Source: Sphingomonadaceae bacterium 3R27E2-A
GTDB lineage: Bacteria > Pseudomonadota > Alphaproteobacteria > Sphingomonadales > Sphingomonadaceae
Reading direction: 5' to 3'
DNA: 64,000 bases
Assembly: GCA_005503165.1 (NCBI GenBank)
Contig: SCNT01000002.1
Span: 62,001-126,000 of the forward strand
In this document: piece after piece, positions 54,794 to 61,644 of the stretch
Position numbering within the stretch: the first letter of the stretch is position 1
How the letters are laid out: each line of letters starts with the position of its first letter
Program-made: the position numbers and the translations under genes
The notes under the pieces: model-generated
What the model saw: only the letters and a program-made list of their open reading frames with translations
Told to the model about the DNA's origin: nothing
Database searches by the model: none

Positions 54794-56998
54794 ATGGCAA
54801 CGGCAATCGGCGAAGCGGAAGAGGGAGCGCGGTACCGCGCCTTTTTCAGCTATGCCCGCGCCGACGGCAAGCTCGCCGCGAAGCTCCACCGTTTCCTCGA
54901 CAGCTACAAGGTGCCCAGGGCCCTGCAGGGCATGGCGGGCAAGCGCGGGCCGGTGCCGGCAACGCTGCATCCGATCTTTCGCGACCGCGAAGACCTGGCC
55001 GGCGGCGGCGAACTCGGCGACCGGCTCCGCGCGGCGCTCGAATCGAGCGAGGCGCTGATCGTGCTGTGCACGCCCAATTCGGCGCAAAGCCACTGGGTTG
55101 ACGAGGAAGTGCGGCTGTTCCGCGCCAAGAACGGCAATGACGCGATCTTCCCCGTCATCGGTGCGGGCGACCCCGACAGCGACGATCCCGCCGAGCAATG
55201 CATGCCGCCCAGCTTGCGCGAAACATCGGTGCTTGCGGCGGACCTGCGCGATATTCGCAAGGAGACCGGGCATATCATCGGCGACGGCGCGGCAGGCGGG
55301 CGGCAAAAATTGCTCGCCGGGCTGCTCGGGCTCGACCTCGACCAGCTGCGGCGGCGCGAGGAGGCGCGGCGGCGGCGGCAGATGATGGCGCTGGCGGGGG
55401 CACTGGTGCTGTTCGTGGGGCTGGCCGGGGTCGCAACGCTGCTGGGCTTCGCCGCCAACAGCAGTGCGCGCGAGGCCGAACGCCAGCGCGTCATCGCCGA
55501 AAAGCAGGCCGACCGCGCGCAAAGGGGCGAGGCGCTGGCCGAACGGCGCGCCGAGGCCGAGGCGCTGGCGCGGTCGCGCGAAAGCGCGGCGCGCAAGCTG
55601 GCCGACGAACAGCGAAAGATGGCCGAACAGCAGCGCGCGCTCGCGCTCGCCAATGCCGCCGAGGCCCAGCGCCAGGCGGGGATCGCGCGGAGCAATGCGG
55701 CGCGCGCCGAGGCGCAATACGCCCGCGCGCAGGGCGCCCTCGCCGACAGCTTTGCGCAGCGCGGGCTCGCCGCCGCCGATGCGGGCAAGCGCGACACCGC
55801 GCTGCGCTATGCGCTGGCGGGAGCGCGGATATCGCCCGCGAGCACCGACCGTCAGCGCGTGTTGCTGGCGCGGCTGACTGCGACGCCCCGCCAAACGGCG
55901 AGTTTCGCGAGCGGCAGCCGTTCGACGAGTTTCCTCGCGCTCGGGCCCGACGGGTCGCGGCTGATGTCGTCGGGGCTCGACAAGGTCGCGCGCCTGTTCG
56001 ACGCGCGCACCGGCGCCGCAATCGATCTTGCGGGCTTTGTCGGCGCCGCAAAGGGGCTGACGGGCGGCGGCGCCTCGAAAGGCATGGTCGCGCGCCCGCG
56101 CGCCGGCGCGACGCGCGGGATGAACGCCGACGCCGCGGTCGGCGGCACCAAGCTCAACAATAATTGGTTCAGCGCCGACGGCCGTCATTTCCTGATCTCG
56201 CTCGAAGACGGCACGGTCGAACTGCGCGACAGCGCGAGCGGCGACGTCGTGAGCCGGTTCGGCCGCCACGGCGGCGCGGTGCTTTCGGCGAGTTTCCACC
56301 CCGACGGCGGACGCGCGCTGACCGCGTCGCTGGACGACAGCGCGCGCATATGGCGCATCGCCGACGGCGCCGAACTCGAACGTCTCGATGTGCCCGCGCT
56401 GCGCTCGGCGGCGTGGGGACCCGACGGCGCGAGCATCGTCACCATGTCGCTGACGAGCGGACTCGAGGTCTGGCGCGGCCGCCGCGCGGTGGCGCAATTG
56501 CCCAACCGCGCCGCCAACCGCGGCGCGCTGGCAATCACCGGCGACGGGACGCAGGCGATCGAGATCGACACCGAGGGCGTGATCCGCCTGTCGCGCATCG
56601 CCGACGGCGCAACCGAGGTGCGGCTTGATTCGGGCGACGTCGCGCCGGGGGCATTTGTCATCGGCGCCGACTCGCGCTTCGTCGCGATCGGACGCAGCGA
56701 CGGACATGTGGTCGTCTGGGACATCGCCACGCGCCAGCCCGTCGCCGATTTCGCCGCGCATCGCGGGCCGGTTGCGGCATTGGGACTCAGTCCCGACAGC
56801 CGCCTGCTCGCGACCGCCGCCCGCGACGGCGAGATGCGCATCTGGGACCTGCTGCCGATCTTCGCACCCTTCGACCGGCTTGCCGCGGACTGGTGCCGCA
56901 AGCTGGCCCCCGACGAACGCCGCTTCACGCCGGACGAGCGCGCCGCCGACCCGCTGATCCCTGCGGTGTGGGGCATGCGCGATATCTGCGCGCCGTAG
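54794..56998 (+). CDS. TIR-transmembrane-coiled coil-WD40 protein
   Basis: 734 residues. The TIR domain (about 12-165) begins RYRAFFSYARAD (about 13-24), has IFRDREDLAGGGELG and LIVLCTPNSAQSHWVDEEV with the catalytic-type glutamate at E104/E105. One membrane helix follows (about 197-222, MMALAGALVLFVGLAGVATL). A long Ala/Arg/Glu coiled coil covers about 223-320 and the rest (about 345-700) is WD40-like repeats (for example FLALGPDGSRLMSSGLDKVARLFDART, ASFHPDGGRALTASLDDSARIW, LGLSPDSRLLATAARDGEMRIWD; split). TIR domains of this type cleave NAD or signal in defence, stress and virulence. The gene is 59 bases after the XpaC-like gene. TIR inside, WD40 outside is the predicted topology; function is not known. 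Confidence 0.9.
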   Translation: MATAIGEAEEGARYRAFFSYARADGKLAAKLHRFLDSYKVPRALQGMAGKRGPVPATLHPIFRDREDLAGGGELGDRLRAALESSEALIVLCTPNSAQSHWVDEEVRLFRAKNGNDAIFPVIGAGDPDSDDPAEQCMPPSLRETSVLAADLRDIRKETGHIIGDGAAGGRQKLLAGLLGLDLDQLRRREEARRRRQMMALAGALVLFVGLAGVATLLGFAANSSAREAERQRVIAEKQADRAQRGEALAERRAEAEALARSRESAARKLADEQRKMAEQQRALALANAAEAQRQAGIARSNAARAEAQYARAQGALADSFAQRGLAAADAGKRDTALRYALAGARISPASTDRQRVLLARLTATPRQTASFASGSRSTSFLALGPDGSRLMSSGLDKVARLFDARTGAAIDLAGFVGAAKGLTGGGASKGMVARPRAGATRGMNADAAVGGTKLNNNWFSADGRHFLISLEDGTVELRDSASGDVVSRFGRHGGAVLSASFHPDGGRALTASLDDSARIWRIADGAELERLDVPALRSAAWGPDGASIVTMSLTSGLEVWRGRRAVAQLPNRAANRGALAITGDGTQAIEIDTEGVIRLSRIADGATEVRLDSGDVAPGAFVIGADSRFVAIGRSDGHVVVWDIATRQPVADFAAHRGPVAALGLSPDSRLLATAARDGEMRIWDLLPIFAPFDRLAADWCRKLAPDERRFTPDERAADPLIPAVWGMRDICAP

Positions 56999-57001
56999 CG
57001 C

Positions 57002-58165
57002 CTAGGTTTCCGACGTCGCTGGCAGCCGCGCGAGGGTGGCGAGCAATTGCGCCTGGCTGGTCGCGCCGGTCTTGCGGAACACGCCCTTCAGCAGGAAACG
57101 CACCGCGTTGAGGCTGATCGCGCGCTCGGCGGCATAGTCGTTCAGCGACTGCCCCGCGTCGAGCGCGACCGCGAGCCGCGCCTCCGCCGGGGTAAGCCCG
57201 AACCATTGCGCGATGCGATCGACCGCGACCACCGGGGTCTCGCCCGGCGCGCTGCCCAAAGTGACGATCAGCGAAGCGCCGAGCGCCACGCCGCCGATCC
57301 GCGGCGCCGACTGGCGCGTGATCCGCGCGGCGAGCACGGGGCATTCCCGGCCGCCCTTTCCCAGCGCCTGGAAAGCGAGGCCCGCCGGGTTGGGGTTGCG
57401 GAGCAGGTCGAGCATGACCTTCTGGCTGGCGGGATGGGTGAAGGCGAAGCGCGCCCCCTCGAGCCGGACGAAGCCCGCGCGCTCATATTGCGGGGCGCGG
57501 CCATTGGCGGCGAGGATGGCGAGCTGGTCGTCGAGGCTGAAGATCGCGAAAGGCGCGGCGTCGGCGGCGGCGCGCGCGGCGCCCGCGGCGAGTTCGAGCG
57601 TCGCGAGCCGGTCGCTGATCCGCATCGCGCGCTGGATATGCGGCGCGAGCGTGCGCATGCCGCGCTTCAGTTTCTCGATATCGCGGTCGCCGGGGCCGGG
57701 AATCATCAGCCCCAGATGCTCGCTTCCGCGCCGGTCGAGCAGCACCCCCACGAGCCGGTCGATGCCCCAGGGGGCGAGGAAATTGCGCGAGAATTCGGTC
57801 TCGGCGAAGGCCTCGCGGGTCATGATGTCGTTGCTGTCGACGACGCTGCCGTTGGCGTAGCGCATCATCCTGCGCGACCATTCGTGGCGCCCGGCATAGA
57901 CCGCGGCGTAGATTTCCTGCACCCCCGCGGCGAGCCCGGTCGCGGCGACGAAGCGCGCGGCGGGCGGATTGCTGCTTTCCCAGAGGAGGAAGGCGGCGTC
58001 CCAGCCAAGCGGGCAGAGCGTGTTGGTGATCTGCGCGAGCGTGTCGTTCCAATGTTCGGGGTGTAGCACCGAATCATAGATTTCGCCGATCAGCGCGCTC
58101 AGGACCTCCCATTCGGCCGCCGCATTGTGACCGGGCGGAAAAGGCGAAAGCGAATCGTTCGGCAT
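57002..58165 (-). CDS. LuxR-family transcriptional regulator
   Basis: 387 residues. The C-terminal helix-turn-helix (about 325-385) contains FGLTPAEARLAVALDAG and AAERAISLNAVRFLLKGVFRKTGATSQAQLLA (split), the GerE-type fold. The N-terminal roughly 200 residues (WEVLSALIGEIYDSVLHPEHW at its start) and a PAS-like middle (FAIFSLDDQLAILAANG) are a sensor part of a type frequent in sphingomonads, with no autoinducer-binding motif visible. It is convergent with the TIR gene (three bases apart) and upstream lies a 16-bp palindrome. Confidence 0.9.
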   Translation of the reverse strand: MPNDSLSPFPPGHNAAAEWEVLSALIGEIYDSVLHPEHWNDTLAQITNTLCPLGWDAAFLLWESSNPPAARFVAATGLAAGVQEIYAAVYAGRHEWSRRMMRYANGSVVDSNDIMTREAFAETEFSRNFLAPWGIDRLVGVLLDRRGSEHLGLMIPGPGDRDIEKLKRGMRTLAPHIQRAMRISDRLATLELAAGAARAAADAAPFAIFSLDDQLAILAANGRAPQYERAGFVRLEGARFAFTHPASQKVMLDLLRNPNPAGLAFQALGKGGRECPVLAARITRQSAPRIGGVALGASLIVTLGSAPGETPVVAVDRIAQWFGLTPAEARLAVALDAGQSLNDYAAERAISLNAVRFLLKGVFRKTGATSQAQLLATLARLPATSET

Positions 58166-58251
58166 CGACGTCCCCGGCAGGAAAATCGGTCAGGCGCGGC
58201 GGAAAAGCGCGATATCAACGCAAGATTACGAAAGAGAAAAAAGTTTGAACC

Positions 58252-58267
58252 CTACCCATATGGGTAG
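58252..58267. promoter_or_regulatory. Perfect 16-bp palindrome between the luxR-type gene and a candidate small RNA
   Basis: CTACCCATATGGGTAG is symmetrical. It lies 87 bases ahead of the LuxR-type start on one side and directly ahead of a hairpin series on the other. The half-site TACCCAT matches the NarL-type consensus half-site TACYYMT, although the two-base spacer of a standard NarL site is missing. A binding site for the LuxR-type regulator is a reasonable guess. Confidence 0.5.
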
Positions 58268-58381
58268 CGCGGGCCGGGGTCAAATGGGCCATTCCATGGC
58301 TGCGACCCAAGGACAGGATGGCCCCGCCGGGACCATCCTGTTCGTTTGAAGCCCGCCGGGAAACCGGCGGGCTTCCTTTTT
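58268..58381 (+). ncRNA. Candidate small RNA with four stem-loops and strong terminator
   Basis: On the strand opposite both flanking genes, three further stems precede a terminator. They are GGGTC/GACCC (58277-58308) enclosing GCCAT/ATGGC, then GACAGGATGG/CCATCCTGTT (about 58312-58342), then the terminator. No protein-coding frame fits, and no gene on this strand lies upstream to be terminated (the TIR gene ends at 56998 with the opposing LuxR gene between). A 5' end is not determined and no promoter was recognised; the start given is the end of the palindrome. Family membership is unknown. Confidence 0.5.
58348..58381 (+). terminator. Strong intrinsic terminator
   Basis: A perfect 12-bp stem (GAAGCCCGCCGG and its complement) closes on a GAAA tetraloop and is followed by CTTTTT. 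On the opposite strand no T-run follows, so it acts on the plus strand. Confidence 0.9.
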
Positions 58382-58388
58382 GGGCGGA

Positions 58389-58715
58389 TCAGGCGCTGCG
58401 CAGCCTTTGCGTGCCGCCGAACCACAGCAGCAGGATCAGCAGCAAGGGCGGCGCGAGGCCCCATTGTCCGGGGCCGGCGAGCGGGGCGAGCAAGGGCGTG
58501 CCCGAAAGCAGCCAAAGGCCGGCAAGCAGCGCCATCACGGCCAACGTCTCATAGAGGAAGCTGGTCCAAAAGCGCGACCGCGCGCGGGCATAGGCGGCCT
58601 GCGCATCGATCGCGCGATCGACCTGCACCGCGAAGGCGCGGTCGCCGGCACGCGCGGGCGGCGCGAGCATGGTGCCCAGCATCGCGTCGATCGCGCTGTC
58701 GTCCGAGCTGGTCAT
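58389..58715 (-). CDS. Small membrane protein, possible anti-sigma factor
   Basis: 108 residues. The N-terminal roughly 45 residues are soluble (AIDAMLGTMLAPPARAGDRAFAVQVDRAI split) and two hydrophobic helices follow (about 53-74 and 82-100). Its start overlaps the sigma factor stop as ATGA, so translation is coupled. The position is that of an anti-sigma factor, but there is no zinc-binding HxxxCxxC motif. Regulation of the sigma factor is inferred from context only. Confidence 0.75.
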   Translation of the reverse strand: MTSSDDSAIDAMLGTMLAPPARAGDRAFAVQVDRAIDAQAAYARARSRFWTSFLYETLAVMALLAGLWLLSGTPLLAPLAGPGQWGLAPPLLLILLLWFGGTQRLRSA

Positions 58716-59245
58716 GCCGCGCCTCCTTCGCCGATCAGTTTCTGCGCCTTGGCGCGGCCGCGCAAGACCAAAGATTTGAGCGTGCCGAGCGGCACCCCCA
58801 TGATCTCGGCCGCCTCGCCGTGCGACCAGCCATGACCGAAGCATAGGGTGAGCGCGGCGCGTTCCTGCACCGACAGGCCCGCGAGGAGGCGGTCGGCGTC
58901 GATCGCGGCGTCGGTCGCGCCGTGCGGGTTGCTGCTGGTGACGGCATCCTCGTCCTGCGCGGCCAGGCCCTCGCGGCGTTTCCTGGTACGGCGCTGGTCG
59001 AGGAAGAGGCGCCAGCCGATCCCCATGACCCAGGCGGCATAGCTCCCCTGTCCGCGATAATCGCCAGCGCGGCGCCACGCGCGCACGAACGCCTCCTGCG
59101 CGAGGTCGTCGCCGTCGGCCTCGCTGCCCGCCGCGCGCGACAGGAAGGCGCGGAGGCGCCCCTCGTGGCGCAGCACGAGGAGCTGGAAAGCGGCGCGGTC
59201 TCCCCCGGCGACACGCTGGTTGAGGGCAAAATCCTCATCGGCCAC
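58712..59245 (-). CDS. ECF RNA polymerase sigma factor
   Basis: 177 residues. Region 2 (about 15-85) has FQLLVLRHEGRLRAFLSRAAG, DDLAQEAFVRAWRR and WVMGIGWRLFLDQRR, and region 4 (about 120-172) has LTLCFGHGWSHGEAAEIMGVPLGTLKSLVLRGRAK (split). It is a typical extracytoplasmic-function sigma factor of about the RpoE size. It is second in a group with the 213-residue membrane protein upstream and the putative anti-sigma downstream. Confidence 0.93.
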   Translation of the reverse strand: MADEDFALNQRVAGGDRAAFQLLVLRHEGRLRAFLSRAAGSEADGDDLAQEAFVRAWRRAGDYRGQGSYAAWVMGIGWRLFLDQRRTRKRREGLAAQDEDAVTSSNPHGATDAAIDADRLLAGLSVQERAALTLCFGHGWSHGEAAEIMGVPLGTLKSLVLRGRAKAQKLIGEGGAA

Positions 59246-59249
59246 GCTT

Positions 59250-59891
59250 TCATCCGTGGTCCGCGATGCGGTCCTCGGCGGCCGCCGCGCGCGCGATGCG
59301 GCGGCGGACCAGCAGCGCGATGCCGACGAAAGCGGGGAAGAGCGCGGCGCCCGCGGCCTCGCGGATCATCTGCTCTTCGCCCTGGATCAGCCCGAAACCC
59401 GCCATCGCCAGCCCGATCGCGAGCAGGACGAGGCCGTTGCGGTCCTCGTTGTTGCCGCTGTTGCCGTTGGCGCCGAGCTTCCAGGGGCCGATATGCTCAT
59501 AGGGTTTGTTGAGCTTTTCGATCAGCGGGGTGACCGAGTCGGACTTGGCGTCGAGCGCGCGGCGGATCGAGCGGTGCATCATCCACGCGTGGATCAGCCG
59601 CGACACGAGGAAAAAACCGACGACGAACAGCGCCACCATCGTGATATTTTCCATCAGGCGGAAGAAACTGTCGCTGATCGCAACCATCTCGGTGGTCGGC
59701 GGCGGCGCGGGCAGATAGGCGGCGATATCGCGCGGGTCGATATAGGCGGCGACGTCGGAGGCGCTGATCGTCTGTGCGGGGATGGTCTGCGCGGGCACGG
59801 TGATCGGGACGGCGACCGCGGCGGCGGGCGGAGCGGCCGGCGGGGCGGCGGCGGTGGCGGCGGCCTGCGTTGCGGCCAGTATCTGAAACAT
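59250..59891 (-). CDS. Membrane protein, possibly DUF6249
   Basis: 213 residues. The N-terminus is Ala/Pro/Thr-rich without a clear cleavage site (about 1-60); a membrane segment at about 78-100 (ITMVALFVVGFFLVSRLIHAWM) is followed by a short basic cytosolic stretch, then two more hydrophobic segments (about 152-168 and 180-196) ending in a basic RRRIARAAA tail. The layout fits small DUF6249 membrane proteins that occur with ECF sigma factors, but I cannot confirm the family. It starts 338 bases from the next gene upstream and ends four bases before the sigma factor gene. Confidence 0.7.
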   Translation of the reverse strand: MFQILAATQAAATAAAPPAAPPAAAVAVPITVPAQTIPAQTISASDVAAYIDPRDIAAYLPAPPPTTEMVAISDSFFRLMENITMVALFVVGFFLVSRLIHAWMMHRSIRRALDAKSDSVTPLIEKLNKPYEHIGPWKLGANGNSGNNEDRNGLVLLAIGLAMAGFGLIQGEEQMIREAAGAALFPAFVGIALLVRRRIARAAAAEDRIADHG

Positions 59892-60229
59892 TATCTACCC
59901 TCCCTGCATGCCCCGGGGGCATGGTGAAACCACAGGCGGCGACCGCGGGCAAGGCCGGTCTGGCGGGGCGCCCCGGGGAGAGCAGCTGCCCGCCGACGGC
60001 CCGCATCGCGGCCGCCGCAAGGACCGGCTGTCGGGGCCGGTCAGGGAGTAGACGGTGCGGGGGTGAGGTTTGGATGCGGGGGGTAGGCAAAAATTCTCGT
60101 CCAATCTTCGTCATGCTGAACTTGTTTCAGCATCCATGGCCTGAGCTCGAATTCTACGCCGCGCCGAAGGAGGCGGCAGGCCATGGATCCTGAAACAAGT
60201 TCAGGATGACGAGAACTGAAATCCCGGCC
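59892..60229. other. Intergenic region between the sigma factor operon and the efflux operon
   Basis: The 338 bases hold GC-rich sequence next to the membrane gene's start on the left, presumably including its promoter, and a long palindromic repeat on the right (60108-60212). I see no gene. Confidence 0.5.
60108..60212. repeat. Palindromic repeat, family D
   Basis: The left arm TCGTCATGCTGAACTTGTTT continues CAGCATCCATGGCCTG, and the right arm is its near-complement, ending AAGTTCAGGATGACGA. Arms of about 36 bases are separated by about 33. It lies 17 bases past the efflux outer-membrane gene stop, where it could act as a terminator or RNA-protecting hairpin. Confidence 0.85.
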
Positions 60230-61633
60230 CTATGACGCGTCCCACCGGCCGCCGAGCGCCCGGAACAAATCCACCTGCGCGTCGGCGATGCGCGCGTCCG
60301 CCAGAGCCAGCGCGCCCTCGGCTTCGGCAAAGGTGCGCTCGGCGTCGAGCGCGGCGAGGCCGTCGATCGCGCCCTCGCGCTGCTGCGCGCGGGTGATGCG
60401 CACCGCGACTTCGGCCTCGTTGCGCGCCGACTGCAGCGCGGTGCGGCGATCGAGCATATGCGCGTAGCCCGAAAGCGCGGTCTCGGTTTCCTCGAGCGCG
60501 CGAAGCACGGTGCCGTCGAAGGTCGCGAGCGCGGCCTGGGTATCGGCCTCGGCCCCCTCGATGCGCGCGCGCGTCGCTTCCTGGTTGAGGAAGTTCCAGC
60601 TGATCAGCGGGCCGAGCAGCCAGCGGAGCGGACCGCCGCCGAAGAGGTCGCCGAGGCCGCTGCTGGTCTGGCCGACCGATGCGCCGAGCGTGACCTTCGG
60701 ATAAAGGTCGGCGGTCGCGACGCCGATGCGCGCGGTCGCGGCGGCGAGGCGCCGCTCGGCGGCGGCGACGTCGGGGCGGCGCGCGAGCAGCGCGGCGCCG
60801 TCGCCGACCGGGATCGGCTGGTCGAGGCGCAAGGTCGTCGTGCGCGCCGCGGCGACCGGCGGCAGGTCGGCGGGCGTGCGCCCGGTGAGCGTCGCGAGGC
60901 GGAAGAGCGCAGCGTCGCGCTCGGCGGCGATCGCGGGAATGTCGGCGGCGCGCTGATTGCGCAGTGCGGCGACACGTGCGGTGTCGAGGCGCGTGGTGAG
61001 CCCGACCTCGGCGCGGCGCGCGGTGAGCTTTACCGACTGGTCGAGCAGCGACACGATCTTCTCGGCGACCGCCAGCCGTTCGGCCGAGGAGGCCGCATCG
61101 GCATAAGCGCGCGCGGTTTCGGCGACGATCGTCACGCGCACCGCATCGGCATCGGCCTCGGCAGCGGCGAGATCGCCGCGCGCCGCCTCGACCCCGCGGC
61201 CGATGCGGCCGAAGAGGTCGACCTCGTAACCGACGGTAAGGCCGGCATCGACCTGCCACCCCTCGCGGTCGGCGCCCGCGGGCACCTGGCCTTCGCTGAC
61301 GCGGCCGTAGTTGGCGCCGGCGCTGAGGTTGGTGCTCGGCAGCCGGTCGCCGCGGACCTCGCGCAAGGCGGCGCGCGCCTTGGCGATGCGCGCTACCGCG
61401 ACGCGGACGTCGGTGTTGGCGGCGAGCGCGTCGGCGACGAGACCGTCGAGCACGGGATCGTCATAGAGCCGCCACCAGTTGGCGTCGGCGGGCGCGGTGG
61501 TGGTGGCCCCGGCCTTGGTCGAGAGGAAGGGGCCGGACGCCGTCACGGGGGAGGAGGGTGTGGCGAAGTCCGGCCCGACCGCGCAGGCCGCAAGGGTCAG
61601 CGCGGACACGGTGGCGATGAGAAAATTGCGCAT
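60230..61633 (-). CDS. RND efflux outer-membrane factor (NodT/OprM family)
   Basis: 467 residues. A lipoprotein signal ends in LAAC (Cys 17). Two repeated alpha-helical OEP domains follow (about 60-255 and 265-460), with NWWRLYDDPVLDGLVADALAAN near the start and LGASVGQTSSGLGDLFGG in the second half. It forms the outer-membrane channel for the RND pump. Its start lies 11 bases after the permease stop, the standard order membrane fusion protein - permease - outer-membrane factor. Confidence 0.95.
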   Translation of the reverse strand: MRNFLIATVSALTLAACAVGPDFATPSSPVTASGPFLSTKAGATTTAPADANWWRLYDDPVLDGLVADALAANTDVRVAVARIAKARAALREVRGDRLPSTNLSAGANYGRVSEGQVPAGADREGWQVDAGLTVGYEVDLFGRIGRGVEAARGDLAAAEADADAVRVTIVAETARAYADAASSAERLAVAEKIVSLLDQSVKLTARRAEVGLTTRLDTARVAALRNQRAADIPAIAAERDAALFRLATLTGRTPADLPPVAAARTTTLRLDQPIPVGDGAALLARRPDVAAAERRLAAATARIGVATADLYPKVTLGASVGQTSSGLGDLFGGGPLRWLLGPLISWNFLNQEATRARIEGAEADTQAALATFDGTVLRALEETETALSGYAHMLDRRTALQSARNEAEVAVRITRAQQREGAIDGLAALDAERTFAEAEGALALADARIADAQVDLFRALGGRWDAS

Positions 61634-61644
61634 GGGCTTTCTCC

